A DNA stretch of 64,000 nt from Nocardioides luteus (GCF_000960475.2 NZ_JZDQ02000009.1:62001-126000); one strand, 5' to 3'. Positions 7,852 to 16,983 are shown, numbered from the stretch's first letter. Notes: generated from the letters alone by a model not told the origin. A program made the numbers and translations.

Positions 7852-8621
7852 CTCGCCTCGACCCCACGCGCGATGCCCTCGATCCACCACAGTCCCAGCC
7901 AGCCGAGCAGCAGGCCCAGACCGAGGCAGGCCAGGCCGACCGGCGAGCCGAGGAGGAACGCCAGCGGGTCACCGCCGACTCCGCTGCCCATCGCCAGGGC
8001 AGCCACCGGCAGACCCGCGATCAGCCGAGCGGTGGACCGGGCCGACCCGAGCTCGCCGTCGACGACCCGCTGGGTGGCGGCCGCCGCCCGCAGGTCGAGC
8101 GCCACCCGGTCGAGTGCGTCGGCGAGACCGCTGCCGGTCTGGTGCGCGATCTGCCAGGCCGCGGCCACCACGCGGAGCGAACCCGCCCCGGGAACCTCAG
8201 CGACCTGTCGCCAGGCCGCCGGGACATCGGAGCCCATCCGCTGCGCCTCCGCGACCGGCTCGATCACCGGCCACTCCGTGGCGAGCTGCGACAGCGCCGG
8301 CCCGGGCGGGTGCCCGGCGGCCAGCTCGGCGGCCATCTGCTCGCAGGCCTCGACCACCCGCTCAGCCGTACGTCCCGCCTCGATCCGTTCGCAGCGGCGC
8401 CGCCACAGGGCGACACCGCCGCAGCTTGCGATCCCGAGCAAGACAGCCGCGACGACCGCCTTGCCCGGGGAGACGATGGGGATCAGGGCGACCAGGAGGA
8501 ACGACCACCGCGGCACCCTCCACACCGGCAGCCGTGACCCGAGAGCGGCGCGCGGGCGGACCATCAGCGCCGCCGCGGCACCCGCCAGGCAGGTGATCAG
8601 CCCGAGGCTCGGCCCGCTCAC
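7848..8621 (-). CDS. tadB: TadB, type II secretion F-domain protein
   Basis: 257 residues from a GTG that overlaps the tadA stop (GTGA). Two N-terminal membrane helices are followed by a cytoplasmic T2SSF domain (ACEQMAAELAAGHPPGPALSQ ... QIAHQTGSGLADALDRVA) and a C-terminal pair of helices. It is the second platform protein of the Tad machine. The tight four-base overlaps on both sides indicate translational coupling across ssd-tadA-tadB-tadC. Confidence 0.88.
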   Translation of the reverse strand: MSGPSLGLITCLAGAAAALMVRPRAALGSRLPVWRVPRWSFLLVALIPIVSPGKAVVAAVLLGIASCGGVALWRRRCERIEAGRTAERVVEACEQMAAELAAGHPPGPALSQLATEWPVIEPVAEAQRMGSDVPAAWRQVAEVPGAGSLRVVAAAWQIAHQTGSGLADALDRVALDLRAAAATQRVVDGELGSARSTARLIAGLPVAALAMGSGVGGDPLAFLLGSPVGLACLGLGLLLGWLGLWWIEGIARGVEAR

Positions 8622-9784
8622 CGGTCGGCTCCCAGCAAGGACTCGAGCCGGCTCGAGGCGGGACCGGCGATCACCTCTCCGTCGGCGGCCACCGAGCAGG
8701 CGGTCTCCATCCGGACCAGCCCGTCGGCCCCGCGACACGGGACCGCGATCTCGGTCAGCACCCGGCGGCCCCCGCGTCGGCGCAGATGCACGACGACATC
8801 CACCCCGGAGGCGAACTGGCTGTGTGCCGCCTCTCTGCCGAGACCCGCCGCGAGCGCCAACGCCTCGACCCGGGCCGGGACATCGGCCGCCGAGTTGGCG
8901 TGTAGCGTGCCGCAGCCGCCCTCGTGGCCGGTGTTCAGCGCAGCGAGCAGGTCGACGACCTCGGCGCCTCGCACCTCGCCCACGACCAGCCGGTCGGGCC
9001 GCATCCTGAGCGCCTGGCGGACCAGCGTGTGCAGCTCGACGGCACCGGCAGCCTCGATGTTGGCCGGCCGTGCCTCGAGACCGACCACATGGGGATGGTC
9101 CGGGCGCAGCTCGGAGGCGTCCTCCACCAGCACCAGTCGCTCCTCGGGCGGCACCAGCGACAGCAGCGACGCCAGCAGGGTGGTCTTCCCGGTGCCGGTG
9201 CCTCCCGATACGAGGAACGCGGACCGCGCCAGCACCAACCGCCGCAACAGGTCGGCCACGGACGGGACGACCATCCCCGAAGACTCCAGCTCGGAGAGCG
9301 TGAAGGCCCGCGCAGAAGGCACTCGCAACGAGATCACCGTGCCCGGACGGGCCAGCGGCGCGAGCACGGCGTGGAACCGGCTGCCATCGGCCAGCCGGAG
9401 ATCCACATAGGGCGAGGCGTCGTCGAGCCGTCGGCCAGCCCCCGCCGCCAGCCGCTGCGCCAGCCGCCGGACCGCATCGTCGTCGGGAAACGCGACCGGA
9501 GCGGGCTCCAGACCGGCGCCGCGGTCGATGAAGACCTGATCGGCCCCGTTGACCAGCACGTCGGTCACCCCGGGCAACCGCAGCAGCGGCTCCAGCGGCC
9601 CCGCCCCGACGACGTCGCGGCGCAGCATCTCGAAGACCGCCAGCACGGTCGCGTCACCGACGATCCGCCCCTCCGCACGGAGCGCCTCCTGGACCCGGTG
9701 CGGGGTGAGCTCTCCCGGCGTACGCGCCAGGTGGTCGCGGACGAGATCGACGACCTGGGGCGCGATGTCGACGGCGCCGATCAT
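8618..9784 (-). CDS. tadA: TadA/CpaF secretion ATPase
   Basis: 388-residue hexameric ATPase that powers Flp pilus assembly. An N-terminal helical domain is followed by the RecA-like domain with Walker A GGTGTGKTT (194-202), the Asp box ERLVLVEDASELR, Walker B DRLVVGEVRG and the His box TGHEGGCGTLHAN. It is somewhat shorter than Gram-negative CpaF because the N-terminal extension is reduced, as is usual in actinobacteria. The ATG overlaps the stop of ssd by 4 bp. Confidence 0.95.
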   Translation of the reverse strand: MIGAVDIAPQVVDLVRDHLARTPGELTPHRVQEALRAEGRIVGDATVLAVFEMLRRDVVGAGPLEPLLRLPGVTDVLVNGADQVFIDRGAGLEPAPVAFPDDDAVRRLAQRLAAGAGRRLDDASPYVDLRLADGSRFHAVLAPLARPGTVISLRVPSARAFTLSELESSGMVVPSVADLLRRLVLARSAFLVSGGTGTGKTTLLASLLSLVPPEERLVLVEDASELRPDHPHVVGLEARPANIEAAGAVELHTLVRQALRMRPDRLVVGEVRGAEVVDLLAALNTGHEGGCGTLHANSAADVPARVEALALAAGLGREAAHSQFASGVDVVVHLRRRGGRRVLTEIAVPCRGADGLVRMETACSVAADGEVIAGPASSRLESLLGADR

Positions 9785-10836
9785 GCCGCCATCACCCCCG
9801 CGCGGATCCGGCAGCGGATCAGCACCTCGGCCGCCGCCCGCGCCAGCGGCGCCCTCTTCGAGCGGATCGGGCCGAGCCCCAGGTCGATGGCCTCGGAGAG
9901 CCCGCGCTGGTCGGACATCGACGCGATCACCGGGAGCCCGAGCGCACGCCCGACGGCCTCCGGCTCGGCCGCGCGACCGCGGACGACGACCCGCACCCGG
10001 TCCCGCTCAGGCAGGCGCGAGACCAACCGGGCGGCGGACGCCGTCCCGGTGACGCTCGCCCGAACCACGACCAGCACGATGTCGCAGCCGGTCAGCAGCG
10101 CCTCGGCGCCGGCGTCCGGCTCGCGCGGCAGGTCGACCACGACGAGGTCATGACCTCGACGTGCCGCGGCGAGCACCTCACGCACGACCTCCGGCCGCGG
10201 CGGCACCACGTCGCCACCGGGCCAGCCCAGCAGACCGAGCGAGCCGACGTGTGGCACCGCCTCACGCAGCGCACGCGCACCCAGCCGTCCCGCGGTCTGC
10301 CCGAGATCAGCCCAGGTCACGCCTGGGATCTCGTCGAGGCCGAGCACGCGCCCGGCACCAGGGCCGAGCCGGTCCGCGTCGATCAGCAGCGTGGGCCCAC
10401 GATCGGCTCCCAAGCTGGCCAGGGCCGCCGCGTACGTCGTCGCCCCGGCACCACCCGATCCGGCCAGCACGCCGATGACCAGGCCGGCGCCACCCTCACC
10501 GTCACCGATGTCGGCGAGCAGTCCGGCGACGGCGGCCTCGGCCGACGGCAGCTCCAGCAATGTCTCCGCACCGATCTCCAGCGCAGCCCGCAGCAGCGGC
10601 TCGCCGGTCGAACCCCATCCCACGACATAGACCCCGTCCCGGCGAGGTGGGCGCATGGACGCCACCTCCGCCAGCAGATCGGCGCCGACGAGGATCAGGG
10701 GTGGTCGTTGCCATCGGCGGAGTGCACCGACGGCGTCGGGGCACTCCTCGACGGTGACGCCGGAGGCGGCGGCCAGACGGGCCGCCTCGGCAGCCAGCAA
10801 CGAGTCCGAGGTGATGACGAGAGGTTCCGAGGTCAT
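9781..10836 (-). CDS. ssd: Ssd/CpaE-like septum-site protein (ParA/MinD fold)
   Basis: 351 residues. The N-terminal third is receiver-like (VITSDSLLAAEAARLAAASG). A MinD/ParA-type ATPase domain follows with a deviant P-loop GVLAGSGGAGATT, DLVVVDLPRE as the Walker B region and a C-terminal ELD-like fold. It matches Ssd of M. tuberculosis (Rv3660c) and CpaE, which heads Tad operons and is thought to localise the pilus or septation machinery. I chose the ATG at 10836 over one 27 bp upstream because translated similarity starts at TSEPLVIT. It is the first gene of the operon. Confidence 0.88.
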   Translation of the reverse strand: MTSEPLVITSDSLLAAEAARLAAASGVTVEECPDAVGALRRWQRPPLILVGADLLAEVASMRPPRRDGVYVVGWGSTGEPLLRAALEIGAETLLELPSAEAAVAGLLADIGDGEGGAGLVIGVLAGSGGAGATTYAAALASLGADRGPTLLIDADRLGPGAGRVLGLDEIPGVTWADLGQTAGRLGARALREAVPHVGSLGLLGWPGGDVVPPRPEVVREVLAAARRGHDLVVVDLPREPDAGAEALLTGCDIVLVVVRASVTGTASAARLVSRLPERDRVRVVVRGRAAEPEAVGRALGLPVIASMSDQRGLSEAIDLGLGPIRSKRAPLARAAAEVLIRCRIRAGVMAA

Positions 10837-10886
10837 GGCAGCAGGATCCGCCGCGGCACCCACATTTCCACCCGCATATCCGGAGC

Positions 10887-10924
10887 CTGTGGATAACCTC
10901 GTCCCGAACCCGCCCTGTGGAGGG
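10887..10924 (+). promoter_or_regulatory. Paired DnaA-box-like element, ssd copy
   Basis: TGTGGATAA (888-896), the exact reverse complement of the classical DnaA box TTATCCACA, is followed 28 bp later by TGTGGAGGG (916-924), with TCCCGAACCCG between. It duplicates the element at 6943-6980. It lies 51 bp upstream of ssd and 37 bp upstream of the divergent HAD gene, so it could influence both. Confidence 0.5.
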
Positions 10925-10948
10925 TGATCGGCCCACCCAAGGGCCGTC

Positions 10949-10954
10949 TACGAT
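10949..10954 (+). promoter_or_regulatory. -10 element TACGAT, leaderless start
   Basis: TACGAT ends 6 nt before the ATG at 10961, fitting leaderless transcription of the HAD phosphatase gene and supporting that ATG over the GTG two codons upstream. Confidence 0.45.
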
Positions 10955-10960
10955 GTGCCC

Positions 10961-11755
10961 ATGACACGCATCGCTGCGTTCTTCGATCTCGACAAGACGA
11001 TCATCGCGAGGTCGAGCACGCTTGCGTTCTCCAAGCACTTCCAGGCCGGCGGCCTGATCACCCGCGCGGCCATGATCCGCTCGGCCTACACGCAGTTCGT
11101 CTACGTCGTCGGCGGTGCCGACCACGACCAGATGGAGAAGATGCGCAAGGCGCTCTCCGAGATGGTCACCGGCTGGGACGTGGCGACCGTCAAGGAGATC
11201 GTCGCCGACACCCTCCACAACGTGGTCGACCCCCTCGTCTACGAGGAGGCCGTGCAGCTCATCGATCAGCACCACGCCCAGGGCCACGACGTCATCATCG
11301 TCTCCGCCTCCGGCACCGAGCTGGTCGAGCCGATCGGGGCGATGCTCGGCGCCGACCACGTCGTCGCCACCCAGATGGAGATCGAGGACGGTCGCTACAC
11401 GGGCGAGATCGCCCTCTACGCCTACCGCGAGGAGAAGGCCCGCGCGGTCCAGGAGCTGGCCGAGCGGTTCGGCTACGACCTGGAACAGTCCTACGCCTAC
11501 TCCGACTCGATCACCGACACCCCCATGCTGGAGGAGGTCGGTCACGCGTTCGCGGTCAATCCCGACAAGGACCTCCGCAAGGTCGCCAAGGAGCGCGGCT
11601 GGGACATCCTGGTCTTCAACAAGCCGGTCGCCCTGCGCAGCAGGGTGCTCACGCCCTCCACCCCGACCCTGGCCGCGCTGGCCGTCGGCGGTGCCGTGGC
11701 GATCGCCGGCGGAGTCATCTGGGCGGGCACGAAACGCCGCCGCCTCGGCGCCTGA
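10961..11755 (+). CDS. HAD-IB family phosphatase (SerB-like) with C-terminal membrane anchor
   Basis: 264 residues. The nucleophile motif is FFDLDKTII (Asp9, acid/base Asp11), motif II is VSASGTELV and motif III/IV is YSDSITDTPML. The cap insertion (about 35-110) is of the IB type found in phosphoserine phosphatases and related enzymes. A single hydrophobic helix (AALAVGGAVAIAGGVIWAG) near the C-terminus probably anchors it to the membrane. Next to ssd and the Tad genes it matches the M. tuberculosis Rv3661 position. The substrate is unknown. Confidence 0.88.
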   Translation: MTRIAAFFDLDKTIIARSSTLAFSKHFQAGGLITRAAMIRSAYTQFVYVVGGADHDQMEKMRKALSEMVTGWDVATVKEIVADTLHNVVDPLVYEEAVQLIDQHHAQGHDVIIVSASGTELVEPIGAMLGADHVVATQMEIEDGRYTGEIALYAYREEKARAVQELAERFGYDLEQSYAYSDSITDTPMLEEVGHAFAVNPDKDLRKVAKERGWDILVFNKPVALRSRVLTPSTPTLAALAVGGAVAIAGGVIWAGTKRRRLGA

Positions 11756-11772
11756 CGCAGCCGCAACAGGGA

Positions 11773-11810
11773 TTCTGCAGGAGCGACATGATCCTCCTCA
11801 TCCTGCAGAA
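11773..11810. terminator. Stem-loop after the HAD gene
   Basis: TTCTGCAGGA (773-782) pairs with TCCTGCAGAA (801-810) across an 18-nt loop, 18 bp after the HAD stop codon. It has no U-tract, so it is a terminator-like hairpin. The remainder of the gap to 12027 shows nothing else I can name. Confidence 0.5.
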
Positions 11811-12027
11811 ATTCCAGCCTTGAATCTGGCCGCTAATCAGCGTAGAAACAATGTCGTAACAGGACGTACACGAGGCCAGGCACCCACGCGGCGATCCACC
11901 CATCTGATGGGGTGCTGTAGCCGGGGAGACATCCCGACGCAGTGACCAGACCTTGCACGCTTGGTAACCAGAAAGCCTCGTGGACACGGTGGCATCCGGT
12001 GATCACAACCCACCGGGTGCCACCACT

Positions 12028-12759
12028 TTATTCGGCGGCGTTCAGGCGCAGCGGCGATGCCTCGGCCCCGGCGGCGTACGCCTCGGCCGCGTAGAGCAGC
12101 CACGAGTGCGCCCCGGCCTGGCCGCCCTCACGGAAGCCGCGCAGGTTCGACTCGTAGGCGGCGCGCAGCGCCAGATGGCCGGCCTCCGGCACGACCAGCG
12201 ACTTCTCGTCCACGCCGCGTGCGACAAGGATGAGCCGCTCTGCGGCACGAGCGACCAAGCCGTTGTGCGACGCGAACGGCGCAGACGAAGCAAGATCCGC
12301 GTGCACGAACGCCGCCACGACCAGGGCCGGCGCGGACGTCGGCGTGAGCAGCAGATCGGAGAGACGCCGCAACCTCTCAGCGGCGGCCGACGAGCGCGGC
12401 CGCCCCAGCTCCTCCGCGTCCAACGACGCCCCGGCCGCCAACGCGTGGATCCGCGCGAACGCCTGCAACGGCGCCTGCTTCACCACCGGCACCAGCGAGA
12501 GCAGCTCGGTCGAGAGCCGCACCGCGTCCTGCGCGATCGCGTCGCCGCCGGAGGCACGGACCTCGCCCAGGGACGACGAGGACCCCTCCAGCACGGCCGA
12601 CGCGTGCGCCCCGCGCAGCAGCGACTCGGCGGTCGTCTCCGGGGACGTACGCCGCAGTCCCCGGTCGCGCAGCATCACGTCGATACCGTCACGAGCTGCG
12701 GCGAAGCCCGAGGCCACACCTTCGAGCGACACCAACCGGGCCAGCGGATCATCCTTCAC
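12028..12759 (-). CDS. Degenerate Fic-like protein (Rv3662c family)
   Basis: 243 residues, helical, starting at a GTG (VKDDPLARL). Residues around 160-185 read FVHADLASSAPFASHNGLVARAAERL, which aligns with the Fic core HPFxxGNGRxxR, but the catalytic His and the Gly-Asn-Gly-Arg loop are altered (PFASHNG, no GNGR). The helix with NAAHA-like SLLRGAHASAVLEGS resembles the Fic N-terminal region. AMPylation activity is therefore doubtful. The gene has the same neighbours (HAD phosphatase, ssd, tad) as Rv3662c of M. tuberculosis, a conserved protein of unknown role. Confidence 0.75.
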   Translation of the reverse strand: MKDDPLARLVSLEGVASGFAAARDGIDVMLRDRGLRRTSPETTAESLLRGAHASAVLEGSSSSLGEVRASGGDAIAQDAVRLSTELLSLVPVVKQAPLQAFARIHALAAGASLDAEELGRPRSSAAAERLRRLSDLLLTPTSAPALVVAAFVHADLASSAPFASHNGLVARAAERLILVARGVDEKSLVVPEAGHLALRAAYESNLRGFREGGQAGAHSWLLYAAEAYAAGAEASPLRLNAAE

Positions 12760-12766
12760 ACGATGA

Positions 12767-12772
12767 AGCCTA
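12767..12772 (-). promoter_or_regulatory. -10 element TAGGCT, leaderless start
   Basis: On the minus strand TAGGCT is followed by 7 nt and then the GTG at 12759, the signature of a leaderless transcript for the Fic-like gene. Confidence 0.4.
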
Positions 12773-12781
12773 AGCGGGGGT

Positions 12782-12787
12782 TACCCT
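12782..12787 (+). promoter_or_regulatory. -10 element TACCCT, leaderless start
   Basis: TACCCT is followed by 7 nt and the ATG at 12795. With the oppositely oriented TAGGCT at 12767 it makes a divergent pair of leaderless promoters in a 35-bp gap. Confidence 0.4.
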
Positions 12788-12794
12788 GGCCACG

Positions 12795-13700
12795 ATGACG
12801 GACCCAGCGAACCCCGACCCGGCACGCTCCTTCGGAGGCGTGGCGGACAGCTATGACCGCGGGCGCCCGTCCTACCCGGCAGATGCGGTGAAGTGGCTGG
12901 TCGGCGACGAACCGGTCAGCGTTCTCGAGCTCGGCGCCGGCACCGGCAAGCTCACCGAGGTCCTCGTGCAGCTCGGCCACGACGTCTTCGCGACCGACCC
13001 GGACGACGCGATGCTCGACATCCTCTCCGAGAAGCTCCCGGACGTACGCGCCACCAGCGGCACCGCCGAGCAGATCCCGACCGGCGACAGCCTCTACGAC
13101 GTGGTCGTCGTCGGTCAGGCGTTCCACTGGTTCGACCACGCCAAGGCGCTGGCGGAGATCGGCCGCGTCCTCAAGACCGACGGACGACTCGCGGTGATCC
13201 AGAACGAGCGCGACGAGCGGATCCCCTGGGTGCGCAAGCTCGGCAGACTGATCGGCACGCAAGACACCGGGTTCGACCCGACCGAGATCCTCGACGACTC
13301 CGGGATGTTCTCGGCCGTCGAGGCGCAGACCTTCCGGCACTGGCAGGTCGTCGACCGCCACTCGATCCAGGACCTGGTCGTGTCGCGTTCCAACATCGCC
13401 GTCCTCGAGCCCGAGGCCCAGGACCACAAGCGCCGCGAGGTGCTGGCCTTCTACGACGACTACGGCCGTGGCATGGACGGCATGCAACTGCCCTACAACT
13501 GCCGTGCCTGGCGCGCGCAGGTGCTCCCGCACGCCGTGGTGGCGTCGACAGGCCCGACCACCGGTGGGCACGAGGTCGTGGAGGCCGGCGAGGAGCCGAG
13601 GGTTCCGCTGGCCAAGCGCACCGACACCGCCGTACGCCTCCCCCGGGTCGTCACCGACCCCGAGAACGGCGACGACGACCTGCTCATCGACTTCCGGTGA
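12795..13700 (+). CDS. Class I SAM-dependent methyltransferase
   Basis: 301 residues. Residues about 10-130 form a Methyltransf_11/25-type domain: AxSYDRGRPSYP at the N-terminus, the SAM loop VLELGAGTGKLTEVLVQLG, acidic residue in FATDPDDAML, and QAFHWFDHAKALAEIGRVLK. This pattern is typical of small-molecule methyltransferases of the UbiE/trans-aconitate type. The C-terminal extension is poorly conserved. Its last 17 bp overlap the end of the convergent membrane gene. The substrate cannot be inferred. Confidence 0.85.
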   Translation: MTDPANPDPARSFGGVADSYDRGRPSYPADAVKWLVGDEPVSVLELGAGTGKLTEVLVQLGHDVFATDPDDAMLDILSEKLPDVRATSGTAEQIPTGDSLYDVVVVGQAFHWFDHAKALAEIGRVLKTDGRLAVIQNERDERIPWVRKLGRLIGTQDTGFDPTEILDDSGMFSAVEAQTFRHWQVVDRHSIQDLVVSRSNIAVLEPEAQDHKRREVLAFYDDYGRGMDGMQLPYNCRAWRAQVLPHAVVASTGPTTGGHEVVEAGEEPRVPLAKRTDTAVRLPRVVTDPENGDDDLLIDFR

Positions 13701-14523
13701 GCGGGTCGCGCGGCCGCGTGGTGGCGGCGTCGCGCTCCGGGTCCATCAGGTCGAAGCTCTGGATCACCCAGAAGATCGTGAAACATCCCAGCAGCGAGAT
13801 CTCGGTCGCCAGGAGCCAGTAGTTCCAGCCGGTCAGGCCGAGCACGATGCCGGCCGCCAGCAGCACCACCATCGCGACGACCAGCGCCCAGTAGGTCTTG
13901 TCGAGCCGCGTACGCGCCTTGTCGGCCTCGCGCGCGATCTTCCGCACGCCCCAGTCGGTGTTGAGCACGACGGCGAGCGCGAACGGGGTGAAGGTGAAGA
14001 TCGCGGCGAGCCCGTGCGCCTTGGTCGCGAAGGTGTCCTGGTCGATCAGCAGCCAGCCCACGCCGACGACCCAGGCCCCGGCGACCGAGACCAGACCGAT
14101 CAGACCCCATCGCGAGGGCCACGCCCCGGAGACGGCGCGCTTGCGGAGGCCGAAGATCAGCACGACCACCCAGCCGATCGCCATCACCGCCAGGTAGCTC
14201 CACGCGTTGTTGACGATGGCCGCCTTGTCGATCTCCTCCCCGATCTCCGGGGTCGGCACGAATCCGACCATCGGCGCCGAGAGCCCGGCGAGATTGAGCG
14301 CGGTGTCCTCCGCGTCGGTGTAGCCCCGCAGCACCACCAGACACACGCCCAGCGCGCAGAGCACCGCGGTGAAGACCGGGCCCGCCGCGGTGTAGTAGTA
14401 GGACGAGATGGAGGTCTCCCACTCGCCGCTCGCGATCGTCTGGGCGCCCACCGAGATCGCCAGTCCGGCGAGCAGACAGCACAGCGCGAAACGGACATAG
14501 CGGTACGTCGTCACCTCGGTCAT
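13684..14523 (-). CDS. Polytopic membrane protein of unknown function
   Basis: 279 residues with about seven hydrophobic helices starting near residues 10, 50, 110, 145, 170, 215 and 235. No charged transport motif, nucleotide site or known domain is visible. SSYYYTAAGPVFTAVLCALG is a distinctive stretch that recurs in an uncharacterised actinobacterial membrane family. The ATG at 14523 has GGGGAG 4 nt upstream. The gene is convergent with the methyltransferase and overlaps it by 17 bp. Confidence 0.75.
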   Translation of the reverse strand: MTEVTTYRYVRFALCCLLAGLAISVGAQTIASGEWETSISSYYYTAAGPVFTAVLCALGVCLVVLRGYTDAEDTALNLAGLSAPMVGFVPTPEIGEEIDKAAIVNNAWSYLAVMAIGWVVVLIFGLRKRAVSGAWPSRWGLIGLVSVAGAWVVGVGWLLIDQDTFATKAHGLAAIFTFTPFALAVVLNTDWGVRKIAREADKARTRLDKTYWALVVAMVVLLAAGIVLGLTGWNYWLLATEISLLGCFTIFWVIQSFDLMDPERDAATTRPRDPLTGSR

Positions 14524-14871
14524 ACTCCCCGAAGGTAGCGGGATCCGGCCGTCCGCGGGCCCCTATCCGACAACGCGTCCGAGACCCGCTCCAACCTTCA
14601 CCGAGCAATCTGGGTGAACGCATAGCGTGACGCACGCCACATCAGATAACGTAAATCGACTCCGGATGTTCGCCGGTTTCGAGAAATCCTCCGCCTCTCC
14701 CTACGATGCGCGCGTGAAGATGACCATCAAGTGAAATCCTTCGCCCCGAGCCGACGATGTCTTGGGAAGCGCCCACGGACGCGTTAGCGTCCGGACGAAG
14801 CCGCAAATCTCTGCCGTAGCCCCACCACGATCACCGCTCGGGCGATGCCTCTGCGGAAAAGTGAGGTCGAC
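14524..14871. other. Intergenic region upstream of the glycosyltransferase
   Basis: 348 bp without a supported gene. It contains a compact hairpin GGACGC-GTTA-GCGTCC (14777-14792) about 80 bp before the glycosyltransferase start, and AGTGAGG as its ribosome-binding site. The A/T-rich stretch at 14640-14700 is the likely promoter region, but I cannot assign boxes with confidence. Confidence 0.5.
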
Positions 14872-16071
14872 ATGTCTACCGTGGCATACCTCGAGGACGG
14901 TCCCTCCGTCCTCTCCCTGTACGAAGGATTCTTCGCCGGTGGCGCCCGGATCCTGCACACCGCAGTCGTCCGTGCACTCGACGCGACCACACCGCAGCGA
15001 CACAGCGTGCTGAGCCTCAGCGACCGCGTGCAACGCGAGTTCACCGCCCAGCGGATCTCCTCCGACAACTCCTACCGGCGCCTGACCGCGGCCGGTGTGC
15101 CGGTGAGAGCCTTGCGGCGTACGCCCACGGGACCCATCACCGCCAGCCAGCTCAAGCGCGTGGAGCAGTCGGTGGCGAAGGCCGACGTGGTGCTCTCCCT
15201 CAAGGAGCAGCCCCTCACGGTGCTGGGCCGGGTCGGCACGTCGGGCACCCCGCTGATCACCTGCCTGCACCGCTCCGACCCGGAGCACCAGGGAGCCGGC
15301 GTACAGGAGCTCATGGACCTCGACCGGGCCGGGCTGCTGACCGCGGCGGTCTGCTGCGCGGAGTCGACCCAACGGGCCTATCACGAGGCGACCGGGATCC
15401 CGCTGGAGCGGCTCCCGGTCTTCCCCAACGGGGTCGACCTCCACAAGTTCAGCACCGACGCCGAGCTGCGGACGAGCAAGCGCGCCGAGCTCGGCGTGAG
15501 CGGCGAGGAGCCGGTCGTGATGATCGCGGCCCGCTTCGACGAGATGAAGAACATCCCGCTCTTCGTCCGCGCCGCGCGCCGGTTCGTCCAGGAGCACCCC
15601 GACGCCCACCTGGTGATGTGCGGCGCCGGGATGACCGCGGACAACCCGGCCTTCGCGCAGCTCATCGCCGAGGAGCTGGGCGCCTGGCCGGCGCTGGAGA
15701 CCAACCTGCACGCGCTCGGGATCCAGAGCCAGATGGCGCCGCTCTACAACGCCGCCGACCTGATCACGCTCACCTCGGCGTTCGGCGAGGCGGCCCCGCT
15801 GTGCCTGCTCGAGGGGATGGCCTGCGGCGCGGTCCCGGTGACCACGCCCGTCGGCGACGCCCCGGCGATGGTCGGCGACCCCCGCCTGGTGGCGAGCTTC
15901 GACCCCGCCGAGATGGCCGAGTCCTGGAAGGCCGCCTTCGCCCAGCGCGAGGAGCACTTCGAGCGCATCTTCCGCAACCGGCAGCGTCTTTCCGAGCAAC
16001 GGCTCTTCGATGCGTACGCCCGGCTCATCAAGGAGTCGGCCGACTCGGCCCTGATCCCGGTCGCGGTCTGA
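14872..16071 (+). CDS. Glycosyltransferase family 4-type
   Basis: 399 residues with the GT-B layout: an N-terminal acceptor domain beginning VAYLEDGPSVLSLYEGFFAGGARI, and a C-terminal donor domain with VFPNGVDLHKF, VVMIAARFDEMKNIPLFVRAA and the EX7E-like region TSAFGEAAPLCLLEGMACGAVPVTT. It is a retaining sugar transferase that would use a nucleotide-sugar donor at the cytoplasmic face. The ATG at 14872 has GAGG 6 nt upstream; an in-frame ATG 27 bp earlier lacks one. No polysaccharide genes flank it, so the acceptor is unknown. Confidence 0.88.
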   Translation: MSTVAYLEDGPSVLSLYEGFFAGGARILHTAVVRALDATTPQRHSVLSLSDRVQREFTAQRISSDNSYRRLTAAGVPVRALRRTPTGPITASQLKRVEQSVAKADVVLSLKEQPLTVLGRVGTSGTPLITCLHRSDPEHQGAGVQELMDLDRAGLLTAAVCCAESTQRAYHEATGIPLERLPVFPNGVDLHKFSTDAELRTSKRAELGVSGEEPVVMIAARFDEMKNIPLFVRAARRFVQEHPDAHLVMCGAGMTADNPAFAQLIAEELGAWPALETNLHALGIQSQMAPLYNAADLITLTSAFGEAAPLCLLEGMACGAVPVTTPVGDAPAMVGDPRLVASFDPAEMAESWKAAFAQREEHFERIFRNRQRLSEQRLFDAYARLIKESADSALIPVAV

Positions 16072-16076
16072 GACGA

Positions 16077-16113
16077 CCGCTGGTCGAGCCCCGGAGCGGG
16101 GCTCGACCAGCGG
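16077..16113. terminator. Bidirectional hairpin between glycosyltransferase and protease
   Basis: A perfect 17-bp stem (CCGCTGGTCGAGCCCCG at 16077-16093 and its complement at 16097-16113) closes on the 3-nt loop GAG. It lies 6 bp after the glycosyltransferase stop and 9 bp before the protease stop on the other strand, so it can serve both. Confidence 0.8.
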
Positions 16114-16122
16114 AAGGGTGGA

Positions 16123-16983
16123 TCAGTAGACGGTCACGCCGTAAGCGTTGACGGCCTCACGAACGGGCTGGAAGAAGGTCGTCCCGCCCGTGGTGCAGTT
16201 GCCGGAACCGCCCGAGGTGATGCCGATGGCCTTGGTGCCGTCGTAGAGCGCCCCGCCGGAGTCGCCCGGCTCGGCGCACACGTTCGTCTGGATCAGGCCG
16301 CTGACCCGGCCGGAGCCCTGGTAGCGGACGGTGACGTTGAGCGCCTGGACGGTGCCGGTGTGGATGCCGGTGGTGGAGCCGTCCCGGGTCACCTTCTCCC
16401 CGACGTACGCATCGGCGACCGTGAAGCCACCGGGGTGCGACAGCGAGGCGTTGTCGTAGCGGACCAACGCGTAGTCGTTGCCCGGGAAGCTCGACGAGAC
16501 CGTCGGGCCGATCAGGGTGGACTGCGCCGAGTTGGCGTACCAGGTCGGAACCACGTCACCGCAGTGACCGGCGGTGATGAAGTAGTAGCTGCTGCCGCTC
16601 TGCACGTTGAAGCCCAACGAGCAGCGGTAGCCCGAGCCGTAGATCGCGTCGCCGGCGGCGAGCAGCGTCGTGAACGTGCCTGCCGAACGCTTGATGGTGA
16701 GCGCGTCGGCGTTGGCACCGGCGGCCTTGGTGACCTTGGCGAGCTCGGCCTTCGAGACGGTGGAGTCAGCGGTGACGACCACCTTGCCGGTGGCTTCGTC
16801 GGTGTACCAGGCGATGCCGGACACGGCCGACTTGTCGACGGCGGAGTTGACCGCGGCCAGTGCCTTCGGGCTGAACTCCTTGCCAGCTGGCGCGGCGACA
16901 GCCGGCATGGTGGCAGCGGTGGCTGCCAGGCCAAGGCCGGCCAGGACTGCGGCCAGGCGGGTGCGGGACGTGGTGAAACTCAT
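16123..16983 (-). CDS. Secreted S1 family (streptogrisin-like) serine protease, copy 1
   Basis: 286 residues: a signal peptide to about residue 31 (AVAAPA), a propeptide of about 75 residues, then a chymotrypsin-fold protease starting near [17 protein letters not shown]. The triad is His140 in TAGHC, Asp170 in GNDYALV and Ser242 in GDSGG. Cys121-Cys141 and Cys236-Cys263 are the expected disulfides. The propeptide resembles the self-chaperoning pro-region of streptogrisins. AGGAGGAA precedes the ATG. It is the first of three tandem paralogues on the minus strand. Confidence 0.93.
   Translation of the reverse strand: MSFTTSRTRLAAVLAGLGLAATAATMPAVAAPAGKEFSPKALAAVNSAVDKSAVSGIAWYTDEATGKVVVTADSTVSKAELAKVTKAAGANADALTIKRSAGTFTTLLAAGDAIYGSGYRCSLGFNVQSGSSYYFITAGHCGDVVPTWYANSAQSTLIGPTVSSSFPGNDYALVRYDNASLSHPGGFTVADAYVGEKVTRDGSTTGIHTGTVQALNVTVRYQGSGRVSGLIQTNVCAEPGDSGGALYDGTKAIGITSGGSGNCTTGGTTFFQPVREAVNAYGVTVY

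Noticed and set aside
10887..10924. Replication origin suggested by DnaA-box-like words
   Set aside because: Only two to four boxes, no dnaA or dnaN nearby and no AT-rich unwinding region. A promoter element at the Tad genes is more likely.
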